Positions 37,703 through 47,239 of a stretch of 64,000 bases of DNA are shown here, piece after piece (within the stretch, counting starts at the first letter, position 1; the number at the start of each line of letters is the position of its first letter). Source of the DNA: Paenibacillus sp. FSL K6-3182. GTDB taxonomy: Bacteria > Bacillota > Bacilli > Paenibacillales > Paenibacillaceae. Under the pieces are notes generated by a model. The model did not search any database and was not told where the DNA came from. It saw only the letters and a program-made list of their open reading frames with translations. The position numbers and the translations under genes are program-made. The stretch covers positions 2,103,501-2,167,500 of the forward strand of contig NZ_CP150265.1 of the NCBI RefSeq assembly GCF_037976325.1, read 5' to 3'.

Positions 37703-38587
37703 GTGGTCGAGCTGTTTAAGCTAATGAGAAATAAGCGTATGTTTATGCTTATGATCGGGTTTATTTTATTCATAGCGGTCATCGGCTTCTCGCTAAGCGA
37801 CCGCAAGGAATTATCGTGGCCGGAGAAATTTTTGAAGGATTCGGCAGCATACGTGCAGCAATGGTTCTACAAGCCCGCTGGTTATATAGCGGGCTTCTTC
37901 GAGGATATTAGCAATTTACGCACGATTTATGAAGAAAACGAGCAGCTGCGCCTTACAGCTGCAGCTTATTCTCGTGACAAGATTAATTACAATTTCGTAG
38001 AAAAAGAGAATGAACGTTTAAAGGCAGAACTCTCGTTCACACAGCGTCAGAAAGAGATGTACAATTATAATTATTTGATCGCACAGGTTGTATCGATCAG
38101 CAACGATGCGAATAACCGCACGATGACGATTAACCTAGGTTCCAGAGACGGCATCAAACCGAATATGGCCGTAACAACCATAGAGGGGTTGATCGGTCTT
38201 GTAAGTTCAGTAACCCCCAATTCGGCAGCTGTTACTCCAATTACAGAACTTGACGAAGCATCGCCAACGTTCAACTCCATTGCTGTGACGATAATGGGTC
38301 GTGAGAATGAATCATTTGGTGTTCTGAGCAGCTACAACAAGGAAACGTCTAGAATCGTTATGACGAAAATCGCCGAAGACGATAAAATGGAATTTCAAGA
38401 TACAGTTATTACATCTGGACTAGGCGGTATTTATCCAAGAGGACTCGTTGTCGGAACGGTTGAAAACAAGCAGCTTGGCGACTTCGGCCTTACATATACG
38501 GCATCGGTCAAGCTATCAGCAAGTTTTGATCATCTGACTGAGGTATTTGTTGTTCAGGTCCCTGAAATGGAGGAAGCCGAGAAATGA
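37703..38587 (+). CDS. mreC: Rod shape-determining protein MreC
   Basis: A 294-residue bitopic protein: a short cytoplasmic start, one membrane segment (about 12-30), a coiled coil (about 70-110) and two beta-barrel domains with NLGSRDGIKPNMAV. It links MreB and MreD to the wall synthesis machinery. GTG at 37703 is used but has no strong site; ATG at 37724 is an alternative. Its stop overlaps mreD (ATGA). Confidence 0.95.
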   Translation: MVELFKLMRNKRMFMLMIGFILFIAVIGFSLSDRKELSWPEKFLKDSAAYVQQWFYKPAGYIAGFFEDISNLRTIYEENEQLRLTAAAYSRDKINYNFVEKENERLKAELSFTQRQKEMYNYNYLIAQVVSISNDANNRTMTINLGSRDGIKPNMAVTTIEGLIGLVSSVTPNSAAVTPITELDEASPTFNSIAVTIMGRENESFGVLSSYNKETSRIVMTKIAEDDKMEFQDTVITSGLGGIYPRGLVVGTVENKQLGDFGLTYTASVKLSASFDHLTEVFVVQVPEMEEAEK

Positions 38588-39108
38588 GCTTGAACCGAAT
38601 CATCCTGCTCATGTTGCTCTTGTTTGTTATCGAGGGAGCAGTGATGCCGTGGATTATTCCAGCCGGCTTCGGTCAACGGATCATTCCTCACTTTGTATTT
38701 GTAATGGTCATCTTCTCAGGTCTATATAGCAGAAGGCATCTTGCACTCATGCTTGGCATAAGCTTCGGATTGCTTCAGGATATTGTATACTTTGGTCATC
38801 TGCTTGGAATTAATGCGTTTATTATGGGTTTAATGGGTTACTTTACTGGCGTATTGCTGGAGCATCGCCGTTCAACGCTTATGATGGCGATTTCTGTTGT
38901 GGGTTTTGCCTGCATTCTATATGACAGCGCCATATATTTCATTTACAAAGCATTTCGAATTACGAATGAAAGTTATGCATGGGCTCTTATCGATCATATC
39001 CTTCCTAGTTTATTTTTACAGCTGGCGTTTGCACTCTTGTGTTATGTACCGGCGCGAAAATGGTTTGAAGGGCAGACATTGGTCAAAGCAGAGAAGGATG
39101 AGGAATAA
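38584..39108 (+). CDS. mreD: Rod shape-determining protein MreD
   Basis: A 174-residue polytopic protein with about five membrane segments, overlapping mreC by four bases. Hydropathy, length and position identify it; the family has few sequence signatures. It completes the MreBCD shape complex. Confidence 0.92.
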   Translation: MSLNRIILLMLLLFVIEGAVMPWIIPAGFGQRIIPHFVFVMVIFSGLYSRRHLALMLGISFGLLQDIVYFGHLLGINAFIMGLMGYFTGVLLEHRRSTLMMAISVVGFACILYDSAIYFIYKAFRITNESYAWALIDHILPSLFLQLAFALLCYVPARKWFEGQTLVKAEKDEE

Positions 39109-39173
39109 AATATTGCTGCAGGCAGGATTTTGCCCAGCTTAGCAAGAATCCATTAGGTTGGGGAGGGACGAAC

Positions 39174-39839
39174 GTGACCGATAAGCAGCATATTATTATT
39201 AAGGGTGTAAAAGAAGGTCTCGTGTTCCTTCTCGACGATAAATGTGAATTTGCGACGCTTCTAGATGAATTGCAATACAAGCTGGAGAAGACGCATCAGC
39301 AGTTGCTCACAGGTCCCCTTGTTCACGTTCAGGTGAAGCTTGGATCCAGGCAGATTTCTGATGATGATAAAGATCGCATCAAAAACGTGATACGTTCACA
39401 AGGAAACCTAATGGTTCAATCTGTTGAGTCTGAAGCGCCTAAGATCGATCCTCAGCTCGGACAGCAACCTAATCTGCAAGTGCTCACGTCTATTATACGC
39501 TCAGGCCAAACTTATGAGCATGATGGGGATTTACTTTTAATCGGCGATTTGAATCCAGGCGGTACTTTAATGTGTACAGGTGACATATATGTGCTGGGTG
39601 CATTGCGCGGAACCGCGCATGCTGGGATTGGCGGGAGGACGGACGTGATTATAGCGACTTCACTCATGCGGCCAACTCAGCTCCGCATTGCGGATGTAAT
39701 CAGCAGGCCGCCAGAGGAATGGATGACCGGCGATGCCTCTATGGAGTTCGCCTTCTTAAGTGAAGGTAGAATGCAAATTGATAAGCTAGCGCAATTATTC
39801 CGCATACGGCATAATCCTATAATGTTTAAAGGAGTGTAG
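39174..39839 (+). CDS. minC: Septum site-determining protein MinC
   Basis: A 221-residue FtsZ inhibitor that blocks polar division. The N-terminal domain lies at about residues 1-95. The C-terminal beta-helix domain has the family signature GDLNPGGTLMCTGDIYVLGALRGTAHAG near residues 123-150, given here only for its key glycines. The start is GTG 39174 behind GGGGAGGG. minD follows after 3 bases. Confidence 0.97.
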   Translation: MTDKQHIIIKGVKEGLVFLLDDKCEFATLLDELQYKLEKTHQQLLTGPLVHVQVKLGSRQISDDDKDRIKNVIRSQGNLMVQSVESEAPKIDPQLGQQPNLQVLTSIIRSGQTYEHDGDLLLIGDLNPGGTLMCTGDIYVLGALRGTAHAGIGGRTDVIIATSLMRPTQLRIADVISRPPEEWMTGDASMEFAFLSEGRMQIDKLAQLFRIRHNPIMFKGV

Positions 39840-39842
39840 AAT

Positions 39843-40634
39843 ATGGGAGAAGCGATTGTTGTAACATCAGGGAAAGGCGGCGTCGGCAAGACGACCACTT
39901 CGGCGAACCTGGGTACCGCGCTAGCTTTACTTGGTAAGAAGGTTTGCATGGTTGATACAGATATTGGACTTCGCAATCTGGACGTGGTTATGGGACTTGA
40001 AAATCGAATCATTTATGATTTGGTTGATGTTGCCGAGGGCCGCTGCCGCTTGAATCAGGCGCTCGTAAAGGACAAGCGCTTTGAAGAGCTGTACATGCTT
40101 CCTGCTGCACAGACGAAGGATAAGGATTCTGTTACGCCTGAACAAGTTCGAAATATGATTTTAGAGCTCAAGAAAGAGCATGACTATGTTATTATTGATT
40201 GCCCAGCGGGGATTGAGCATGGCTTTCGTAACGCAATTGCAGGTGCCGATCGGGCTATCGTGATCACTACACCTGAGAACGCTGCGGTGCGGGATGCCGA
40301 TCGTGTAATCGGACTGCTGGAGCAGGAGAAAATACCAAGTAAGCTAATCATTAACCGGATTCGTCAAAATATGATGAAAACCGGTGAAATGTTGGATATC
40401 GATGAAATTTGTCAAGTGCTGGCAGTCGATTTGATCGGAATCGTACCTGATGATGAGAAAGTTATTTCTGCTGCAAACAGCGGAGAGCCGACAGTTATGA
40501 ATCCGGCTTCACGTGCCGCAATCGCCTACCGGAACATCGCACGCCGCATACTTGGCGACATGGTTCCTCTCATGCTGCTTGATGAGAAGGCGGGAGCGTT
40601 CAAACGTTTCCGTAAGTTCCTCGGAATAGGATGA
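39843..40634 (+). CDS. minD: Septum site-determining protein MinD
   Basis: A 263-residue ATPase with the deviant Walker A GKGGVGKTT at residues 11-19. It has Walker B VIIDCPAGIEHGF and a C-terminal amphipathic tail (AFKRFRKFLGIG) that binds membranes. It recruits MinC. No minE is present; Bacillota place Min with DivIVA. Confidence 0.98.
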   Translation: MGEAIVVTSGKGGVGKTTTSANLGTALALLGKKVCMVDTDIGLRNLDVVMGLENRIIYDLVDVAEGRCRLNQALVKDKRFEELYMLPAAQTKDKDSVTPEQVRNMILELKKEHDYVIIDCPAGIEHGFRNAIAGADRAIVITTPENAAVRDADRVIGLLEQEKIPSKLIINRIRQNMMKTGEMLDIDEICQVLAVDLIGIVPDDEKVISAANSGEPTVMNPASRAAIAYRNIARRILGDMVPLMLLDEKAGAFKRFRKFLGIG

Positions 40635-40641
40635 TTAGGAC

Positions 40642-41787
40642 TTGCTTAACAAATTAAAAAAGCTGGATTGGGGAATTTTGATAATCTTAGTTTTCCTTAT
40701 GATTATCAGTATCGTACTTGTCTATAGTGCAACTGCAAATAATCCAAAGTACGCCGGTCATGAGATCAAACAGCTGAAGTTTTACGGCTTAGGCTTTTTT
40801 GTAGCTATCGCAGCCACCTTATTTGATTATCGTATCGTTCTCAAGAGCTGGCATGTCCTTTATGGCATAGGGGTTACATTGTTGATTCTTGTTTATTTCT
40901 TTGGAGCGGTAATCAATGGGGCTAGAGGATGGTTTCAGTTTGGAGCCTTATCGTTTCAGCCTGCGGAAATGGTCAAAATTATACTCATTATCGGTATCGC
41001 TTATATTATGGGACGACGGCAAGGCGATCGGCTGACGTTCACACAAGATTTGCTTCCGATTGCAGTATTTGCTTTCCTGCCGTTTATGCTCGTAATGATT
41101 CAGCCGGATCTCGGCAATGCGATCATATACGTAGTTATCGTGTTAGGGATGTTATGGATTGGGAATGTCAAATATTCTCATGTAATTACAGGGATTACCG
41201 TCGTTGTTGTAAGTCTTGTCCTTTTTGTTTCTCTGTTCAATACATTCAATCAAGAAATTTACAATTACTTGAAAGATAATGAAATGGGACATTGGCATAA
41301 AAGGATTAATACATTCATTAATCCGGAGACGGCAACTGCAGATGACAAACATCAATCGGAAAATGCACAAATTGCAATCGGTTCAGGCGGTTTAAACGGT
41401 GACGGTTATATGCAAGGCGATATGAAAAATGGCGGTTTTGTACCTTATCCGTATTCTGACTCGATTTTTGTTGTTATAGGCGAGGAATTTGGTTTTCAAG
41501 GTGCAGCCATCTTATTGCTTTTGTATTTCTTGCTCATATATCGGATGATTATTATTGCTTTTAAATGTTATGATTTGCGAGCCTCGTACATTATTATTGG
41601 CATCGTGTCTATGTATGTGTTCCAGGTGTTCCAAAACATCGGAATGATGATTGGAATTATGCCAATTACGGGAATTACGCTGCCGTTTATTAGTTATGGA
41701 GGCACATCACTACTGCTTAATATGCTGTCAATCGGACTTGTATTCAGCATTAAGGCACATCAAGAAAAATATGAGATGGCTGACTAA
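40642..41787 (+). CDS. rodA: RodA/FtsW/SpoVE (SEDS) peptidoglycan glycosyltransferase
   Basis: A 381-residue polytopic SEDS protein with about ten membrane segments. Signatures: GARGWFQFGALSFQPAEMVK, QPDLGNAI and PFISYGGTSLLLNMLSIG. These enzymes polymerise glycan strands. The place after mreBCD-minCD suggests the elongation type (RodA) rather than FtsW or SpoVE, but the sequence alone does not separate them. The start is TTG 40642, 7 bases after minD; its binding site is weak. Confidence 0.9.
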   Translation: MLNKLKKLDWGILIILVFLMIISIVLVYSATANNPKYAGHEIKQLKFYGLGFFVAIAATLFDYRIVLKSWHVLYGIGVTLLILVYFFGAVINGARGWFQFGALSFQPAEMVKIILIIGIAYIMGRRQGDRLTFTQDLLPIAVFAFLPFMLVMIQPDLGNAIIYVVIVLGMLWIGNVKYSHVITGITVVVVSLVLFVSLFNTFNQEIYNYLKDNEMGHWHKRINTFINPETATADDKHQSENAQIAIGSGGLNGDGYMQGDMKNGGFVPYPYSDSIFVVIGEEFGFQGAAILLLLYFLLIYRMIIIAFKCYDLRASYIIIGIVSMYVFQVFQNIGMMIGIMPITGITLPFISYGGTSLLLNMLSIGLVFSIKAHQEKYEMAD

Positions 41788-41858
41788 AGGTTAGCCAAGC
41801 TAGAAAGCTGCTTCTGAGACGGATGTTATCCGATCTTGGGGTGGCTTTTTTTTATGAT
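41788..41858 (+). terminator. Possible terminator after rodA
   Basis: CGGATGTTATCCG (41820-41832) and a longer loose AGCCAAG/CTTGG-GGCT pairing precede eight T. The stem is irregular. Confidence 0.4.
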
Positions 41859-41950
41859 CAGCTGCGCTCGCATACTTGTCTCAATCCCCACATATCCATG
41901 TATAAAGGAACAAGCTGTCCCAAGGACGATGGAAGCGGGGGAAAAATGAG

Positions 41951-42868
41951 ATGTTAATGAAGGATAATGAGAAGCGGCGCAATCAGCATAAAAATCAAAA
42001 TACAGGGGATCGGAACTCTGTGCCTTTACAAGAAGAGGACATATATTCAGACCCTCGCATGCCATACAAGCACGAATATTTTGATGAAGACGAGGCGGAG
42101 GAGCTTGATCCAGAGGTCGTTTGGAAAACCAATCCTAATCCATGGGCAAATTGGAACGAGGACAAAGGGTATGTTGGTAATAGAAGATTTGTAAAAGGGC
42201 CAGTTGTATCGAATGAGAACGATCCGGGATCAGGCGGCGGGAAAAATAATTATACTTTCGGCAAGGAGCTGAAATGGAAGCTAGCAGTAGCATTGCTGTT
42301 ATTTGGCGCGGTATGGGCTATGTTTCGCTATGATACGGAATACACGCTCAAGGGACAAGCGCTTGTGAAACAAGCACTTACGGATGAGATTGATTTTGCA
42401 GCTGCGGCTGCTTGGTATAAGGAAACGTTTGCTGGGGCTCCATCCTTTATTCCTATTTTTCAGGACAATCCTGAACCTGCGGTAGGCGCGGATGGAACGG
42501 TGAAGCTGCCTATCGTAACCCCATTGGAAGGAGGATCGCTAGTTCGAACGTTTGCGGAGATGCTTAATGGTATAGAGCTTGCTGGAAGCTCTGAAGCAGA
42601 GGTTGTTGCGGCAGAGACGGGGCGTGTATTGCTATTATCAGATCAGAGCACGCAAGGTTCGACTATTGTTATCCAGCATGTCAATCAGCGCGTAACCGTA
42701 TATGGGATGCTTGGGAAAACAAGTGTTAAAGTAAATGACTGGGTTGAGGCAGGGGATTCTATCGGCAACCTGCTGAAAGCTGAAGGTACGCAGCCAAGCC
42801 TGCTATATTTTGCTGTTAAACAAAATGATTTGTATATCGATCCCGTGGGCGTGATACCGATTGATTAA
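41951..42868 (+). CDS. spoIVFA: SpoIVFA-like, M23-domain regulator of SpoIVFB
   Basis: A 305-residue bitopic protein: a charged cytoplasmic region (about 1-108), one membrane segment (about 110-128) and an outer degenerate M23 (LytM) domain at about 190-300. The domain contains VVAAETGRVLLLS and YFAVKQNDLYIDPVGVI. The zinc histidines of active M23 peptidases are missing, as in B. subtilis SpoIVFA. That protein holds SpoIVFB inactive and is cut by SpoIVB from the forespore. It overlaps spoIVFB by 8 bases. ATG 41951 follows GGGGGAAAA. Confidence 0.88.
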   Translation: MLMKDNEKRRNQHKNQNTGDRNSVPLQEEDIYSDPRMPYKHEYFDEDEAEELDPEVVWKTNPNPWANWNEDKGYVGNRRFVKGPVVSNENDPGSGGGKNNYTFGKELKWKLAVALLLFGAVWAMFRYDTEYTLKGQALVKQALTDEIDFAAAAAWYKETFAGAPSFIPIFQDNPEPAVGADGTVKLPIVTPLEGGSLVRTFAEMLNGIELAGSSEAEVVAAETGRVLLLSDQSTQGSTIVIQHVNQRVTVYGMLGKTSVKVNDWVEAGDSIGNLLKAEGTQPSLLYFAVKQNDLYIDPVGVIPID

Positions 42869-43742
42869 ATGGAAAGGAATCCTATGGTCGGTCCATCCGT
42901 TGTTCGTTATCATTATGCTTGGGTCGGTCATGACAGGATATTTTGCCGAGCTGATTACCTTGTTTTTACTCGTGCTTGTCCATGAAATCGGCCATGTTAT
43001 TGTAGCTCGGGGCTATGGCTGGACGATAAAGGAAGTAAAGCTGCTGCCCTTTGGTGGTGTTGTAGAGGTTGAGGAAGCCGGCGGCGTACCTGCAAAAGAA
43101 GAAGCAATTGTAGCGATTGCGGGTCCCTTGCAAAACGTTTGGATGGGACTAGCTGCTTGGGGCTGCGGGCAGCTTGGCATATGGGACTTAGCATGGGCGG
43201 AGTATGTATGGAAAGCGAATCTAATGATCGGCTTGTTCAACCTGCTGCCTATTCACCCGCTTGACGGAGGGAAGCTGCTGCAGGCGGCATTAAGCTATAC
43301 GGTTAACTATTATAAAATGCTTATTTGGAGCACGCGAGTCAGCTTGTTTTTTAGTGTGCTGATGATCATCGTCTCCTTGCTTCCATGGTTAGTGTATAAG
43401 GATGGCATTCAACTCAATCTGCTCATTGTCGGCATATTTCTTGTGATGACGAACTGGACATATTATCGTAATGTTCCATATTTGTTTTATCGTTTTCTGA
43501 TGTATCGGGAAAGGATCACGCTGCAGGCGCTGAGGCTCGGCCACATTGCAAGTCCTATAATCGTAAGCGGCAAGCAGTCAATCATCTCGGTAGCAAGGCT
43601 CTTTCAAAGGGAGCGATATCATTTGATATACATGGTGGAGTCGCACAGCAAGGAGGTCAGAGTGCTTCCGGAGCAGAAAATTGTAGAAGGATGTTTGTCC
43701 GAAAATAATCCGAATCGTGCAGTGTCGGAACTTTTCAGTTAA
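42861..43742 (+). CDS. spoIVFB: SpoIVFB intramembrane metalloprotease
   Basis: A site-2 protease family enzyme that cuts pro-sigma-K in the mother cell. The zinc motif HEIGH is at residues 41-45, and the second ligand Asp135 is in HPLDGGK. There are about six membrane segments and a C-terminal CBS-like soluble part. The start is TTG 42861 overlapping spoIVFA, consistent with coupled expression. sigK is not in the window. Confidence 0.94.
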   Translation: MIKWKGILWSVHPLFVIIMLGSVMTGYFAELITLFLLVLVHEIGHVIVARGYGWTIKEVKLLPFGGVVEVEEAGGVPAKEEAIVAIAGPLQNVWMGLAAWGCGQLGIWDLAWAEYVWKANLMIGLFNLLPIHPLDGGKLLQAALSYTVNYYKMLIWSTRVSLFFSVLMIIVSLLPWLVYKDGIQLNLLIVGIFLVMTNWTYYRNVPYLFYRFLMYRERITLQALRLGHIASPIIVSGKQSIISVARLFQRERYHLIYMVESHSKEVRVLPEQKIVEGCLSENNPNRAVSELFS

Positions 43743-43779
43743 AATAGATGAAAAGCGTACGGGCAGGTGATATTCAGGA

Positions 43780-45009
43780 ATGAAGCAAATGTTGATGCAC
43801 GTTAATGGTGAAATGCTGCAAACCGCTGTACTGGAAAATGGCCGCCTAGTCGAATTTTTTATGGAAAAATCAAAAGCAAGCAGTTTGGTTGGCAATGTGT
43901 ATAAAGGTCGTGTCGTGAACGTGCTGCCTGGCATGCAGGCGGCTTTCGTAGATGTAGGACTAGCTAAAAATGCATTTTTGTACATTGATGAGCTGCTCCA
44001 CCCTCATTTGGAAAAACAGCCAGCTGAAAAGCCGCTCATTCAAAATATGGTCAAGCCTGGACAGGAATTGCTCGTACAAGTTATGAAGGAGCCGCTGGGT
44101 GGCAAAGGAGCCCGTGTCACTACACATTTTTCACTGCCTGGCCGGTTTCTTGTTTATATGCCAAATGCCGATTATATTGGCGTTTCCAAAAAAATCAGTT
44201 CCGAAAGCGAGCGGTCGAGATTGCGAGCCATAGGCGAGAAGCTGCGTGAGCTGGAGGAAGGCATTATTTTACGAACGGCGGCTGGAGCTGAAAGCGAGCT
44301 GTCTTTGCATGCCGATGTCGCTGGGTTAAGAGAGATTTGGCAAAGCATTTCGGAACGAAGCGTGGAAGCGAGTGCGCCAAGCGAGCTGCATAGAGAGGCA
44401 GGTCTCATGCGGAGGGCTGTACGAGACACGCTTACGATGGATATCGATGAAATATGGATAGACAATGCGGAGAGGTTTGAGGAAGCGTCAGCACTGCTGG
44501 AGGAAATGACCCCTCAGCTTCGTGAGCGGTTAAAATGTTTTGAATCAAGGCAAGGCAATTCTTTATTTGATACGTATCGTGTGACGGAGCAGGTAACGAG
44601 AGCGTTCGAGCGCAAAATTCAGCTTACCTGCGGGGGGCACCTCATATGGGAAGTGACGGAAGCTCTGACGGTTATAGATGTGAACACAGGCAGATTTATT
44701 GGGACATCTGGCCTTGAGGACACTGTGTTCCGCACGAATATGGAAGCAGCAGACGAGATTGCAAGATTGCTCCGAGTTCGAGATGTAGGCGGCATTATTA
44801 TTATTGATTTTATTGATATGGAGCAGGACAACCATCGCGAGCAGGTTATGCAAAGACTCGTAGAGAAAGCGCGCAATGATCAAACCAAATGTACGATTTT
44901 GGGCTGGACAAAGCTCGGATTAATTGAAATGACGCGTAAAAAGGCTCGTGAGAATGCAGTCCATCAACTGATCGAGCGCTGTGAGAGCTGCGGAGCGCAC
45001 ATAAAATGA
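43780..45009 (+). CDS. Ribonuclease E/G family endoribonuclease
   Basis: A 409-residue RNase E/G-type enzyme. An S1 domain spans about residues 35-125 (GNVYKGRVVNVLPGMQAAFVDVG). The DNase I-like catalytic core contains LTVIDVNTGRF and GGIIIIDFIDM, which supply the metal-binding aspartates. The chain ends in ERCESCGAHIK, so the Zn-link cysteines are there. The further C-terminal part of E. coli RNase G is missing. B. subtilis has no member of this family and uses RNase Y/J, but other Bacillota carry one at this place before rplU. Confidence 0.93.
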   Translation: MKQMLMHVNGEMLQTAVLENGRLVEFFMEKSKASSLVGNVYKGRVVNVLPGMQAAFVDVGLAKNAFLYIDELLHPHLEKQPAEKPLIQNMVKPGQELLVQVMKEPLGGKGARVTTHFSLPGRFLVYMPNADYIGVSKKISSESERSRLRAIGEKLRELEEGIILRTAAGAESELSLHADVAGLREIWQSISERSVEASAPSELHREAGLMRRAVRDTLTMDIDEIWIDNAERFEEASALLEEMTPQLRERLKCFESRQGNSLFDTYRVTEQVTRAFERKIQLTCGGHLIWEVTEALTVIDVNTGRFIGTSGLEDTVFRTNMEAADEIARLLRVRDVGGIIIIDFIDMEQDNHREQVMQRLVEKARNDQTKCTILGWTKLGLIEMTRKKARENAVHQLIERCESCGAHIK

Positions 45010-45050
45010 TCAGAGTTGTATAAATAGTTTAAATTTTCTTGTTGGATGAA

Positions 45051-45079
45051 TTGATATAGCTTGCATAGTATGGTACAAT
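45051..45079 (+). promoter_or_regulatory. Sigma-A promoter for rplU-prp-rpmA
   Basis: TTGATA at 45051-45056 and TACAAT at 45074-45079 are 17 bases apart. Confidence 0.85.
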
Positions 45080-45085
45080 CTTTGG

Positions 45086-45215
45086 GTGTGTGTCTCGTAT
45101 CTCATTGGAATGGGACGTACAAGTACCGCTCCGATTGGGTAAACAAGCGTTTGCGGCGCATGCCGTGAGCCACCTGAATTAGGCGAGTCTTCGAAAATAA
45201 GGAGGTGCACCAACA
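45086..45215 (+). promoter_or_regulatory. Leader of rplU, likely the L21 leader element
   Basis: The 130 bases between the promoter and rplU are GC-rich and can fold. A structured L21 leader at exactly this place is known in Bacillota and thought to allow autoregulation. I identify it by position, not by a full structure match. Confidence 0.5.
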
Positions 45216-45527
45216 ATGTTCGCAATTATCGTAACTGGCGGCAAGCAATACAAAGTTCAGGAAGGCGATGTAATCTACATCGAAAAACTGGATTCTGAAG
45301 CAGGCGAAAGCGTAACGTTTGATCGTGTTTTGGCGGTTTCTAAAGGTGACGGTCTTGTAACTGGAACTCCGGTTGTTTCCGGCGCTACAGTAACAGGCAA
45401 AGTCGAGAAACAAGGCAAAGGCCAAAAAATCATCGTTTACAAATACAAAGCCAAAAAGAACTATCGTCGTAAGCAAGGTCATCGTCAACCGTTCACAAAA
45501 GTAACAATCGAGAAAATCCAAGCGTAA
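45216..45527 (+). CDS. rplU: 50S ribosomal protein L21
   Basis: 103 residues with the L21 signature ([17 protein letters not shown] at the start, [15 protein letters not shown] near the end). ATG behind AAGGAGGTG. Operon with prp and rpmA. Confidence 0.98.
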   Translation: MFAIIVTGGKQYKVQEGDVIYIEKLDSEAGESVTFDRVLAVSKGDGLVTGTPVVSGATVTGKVEKQGKGQKIIVYKYKAKKNYRRKQGHRQPFTKVTIEKIQA

Positions 45528-45538
45528 GAGGAATTTCT

Positions 45539-45877
45539 ATGATAACAGTTACCTTTGTACGAAGAGCCGCTGACAGACGTATCGTATCATTTGCGGTCGA
45601 AGGACATGCTAAATATGCGAAGCCCGGCAAAGATATCGTTTGTGCGGGTGTATCAGCCATCTCGGTTGGTACCGTTAACGCGATCGAAGCTCTAGCGGGA
45701 GAGGAGCTCCCTGCCAAGATGAAGAACGGCTGGCTATCGTCGGATATTCCGACGCTTGCAGACGAGGCTTCAGACGGCCGGATGCAGCTGCTGCTGGAAT
45801 CGATGGCGGTTATGCTTGACACTATTGCAAAATCATACGGCAAGCATGTCGTTATTCATGAACATCTTAATGCGTAA
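45539..45877 (+). CDS. prp: Ribosomal-processing cysteine protease Prp
   Basis: A 112-residue cysteine protease (YsxB family). The catalytic pair is His23 in EGHAKYAKPG and Cys35 in DIVCAGVSAI. It removes the N-terminal extension of ribosomal protein L27, encoded by the next gene. Position between rplU and rpmA is conserved in Bacillota. Confidence 0.95.
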   Translation: MITVTFVRRAADRRIVSFAVEGHAKYAKPGKDIVCAGVSAISVGTVNAIEALAGEELPAKMKNGWLSSDIPTLADEASDGRMQLLLESMAVMLDTIAKSYGKHVVIHEHLNA

Positions 45878-45965
45878 GCATTCGGTGCAGGTTTGTTTTA
45901 CAAGCCTCTAGTTCATGCTTACGGTGCAGCTTTGCTCACCAATCCTTTAGAAGGAGGGAATAACT

Positions 45966-46277
45966 ATGTTGAAACTGAATCTTCAGCTCTTCGCTTCGAA
46001 GAAAGGTGTAGGTTCCACTAGAAACGGACGTGACTCACAGTCGAAACGCCTTGGCGCTAAACGTGCTGACGGTCAAACCGTATCTGCTGGAAGCATCTTG
46101 TTTCGTCAACGCGGAACAAAAATTCACCCAGGAACTAACGTAGGCATCGGGAAAGACGATACGCTTTTTGCATTAGTAGAAGGCGTAGTGAAGTTCGAAC
46201 GTTGGGGACGCGACCGCAAAAAAGTGAGCGTGTATCCAGCTGTTCTTGCTCCGGTAGCTGCAGCAGTAGAAGCTTAA
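45966..46277 (+). CDS. rpmA: 50S ribosomal protein L27 with cleavable N-terminal extension
   Basis: 103 residues. The N-terminus [14 protein letters not shown] carries the extension typical of Bacillota, cut by Prp just before ASKKG so that the N-terminal tail can reach the peptidyl transferase centre. The site here reads LQLF where Staphylococcus has LQFF. The core has [23 protein letters not shown] behind AGAAGGAGGG. Confidence 0.98.
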   Translation: MLKLNLQLFASKKGVGSTRNGRDSQSKRLGAKRADGQTVSAGSILFRQRGTKIHPGTNVGIGKDDTLFALVEGVVKFERWGRDRKKVSVYPAVLAPVAAAVEA

Positions 46278-46301
46278 TACAACCTTATATATGCAACAAG
46301 C

Positions 46302-46334
46302 CCCGGCCTGCATCGCTTGGCCGGGTTTTTTTAT
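46302..46334 (+). terminator. Terminator after rpmA
   Basis: CCCGGCC and GGCCGGG around a 10-base loop, followed by seven T. Confidence 0.9.
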
Positions 46335-46488
46335 TCCATGGCTGATGACCGTAGGACGGCTGCGTGATATACTGGATAAGCAAGCAAAAATGCCTAAGAC
46401 GTCTTGGACGCTGAAGCAGCTTTGACGGGGAAATATAACATATATGTTGTTATATTTTCGGGAAATACGAAGAAAGTAGGTTTAATCG

Positions 46489-47226
46489 ATGGGACGCTTA
46501 ACAACGGTGAAATATTACGCGGCGGCAACCATTTTATTGCCATGCGCCGCTGTACTTATTTGGCCCAATCAAGTGTGGTTAACTGCTGTCTTTCTCGTTT
46601 GGCTTATAGCTGTTGCGACTTACTGGATACGAACGGAACGGAAAGAGCACGCAGAGCGGACTGCGCGAACGATTCAATCGTTGCAAAACTCTGCAATACG
46701 AACTCTCAATCATCATCGTCATGACTGGATGAACGACCTGCAAGTCGTGTTTGGCTATATTAGGCTCAAAAAGCTGGATAAAGCAGCCGAGTATGTGGAG
46801 AAAATAAGTGAACGGATGGTTGTGGAGAGCAGTATATCCAAGCTAGGGGTTCCATCACTGATTAGTTATATTCAATCGTTTCGTACGATATCGAATTCGC
46901 TGGAGTTACAAATTGTAATTAAAGGCGACATTCATTTAAACGAAATAACGGCAGATGCCGATCAAATAGCCGAAACGCTCATTCATACGATTAACGCATA
47001 TCGGTTTGCGGCTAAGCCTGGCTATGGTAATGCTGCTGTTCTTACGCTGGAGCTATCGCTGGATAAGGATGCACTGTATGCAGCCTTCTATTATGATGGC
47101 GAACTAATGAATGAACAGCAATGGAAGCAAAAAATACAACAGCAGTTGGAAGGCGCGCCAATGCAGCCGATCAACTTCGAGCAGCCGTATGCAAAGGTGT
47201 TGCTGAGGGCGGAAATGCGCGCATGA
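46489..47226 (+). CDS. spo0B: Spo0B-like sporulation phosphotransferase with membrane segments
   Basis: A 245-residue protein. A phosphotransferase helix carries [19 protein letters not shown], with His78 of RHDW in the place of His30 of B. subtilis Spo0B. A degenerate ATPase-like domain follows. The first 47 residues form two hydrophobic segments (about 8-26 and 28-46), absent in B. subtilis Spo0B (192 residues, cytosolic). Spo0B passes phosphate from Spo0F to Spo0A. The location between rpmA and obg is the classic one. spo0B and obg are 13 bases apart and probably co-transcribed. Confidence 0.9.
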   Translation: MGRLTTVKYYAAATILLPCAAVLIWPNQVWLTAVFLVWLIAVATYWIRTERKEHAERTARTIQSLQNSAIRTLNHHRHDWMNDLQVVFGYIRLKKLDKAAEYVEKISERMVVESSISKLGVPSLISYIQSFRTISNSLELQIVIKGDIHLNEITADADQIAETLIHTINAYRFAAKPGYGNAAVLTLELSLDKDALYAAFYYDGELMNEQQWKQKIQQQLEGAPMQPINFEQPYAKVLLRAEMRA

Positions 47227-47239
47227 ACGGGGGCACATC

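Noticed and set aside
46404..46724. Open frame of 106 codons before and within spo0B
   Set aside because: Shares most of its length with spo0B in another frame and lacks a ribosome binding site.
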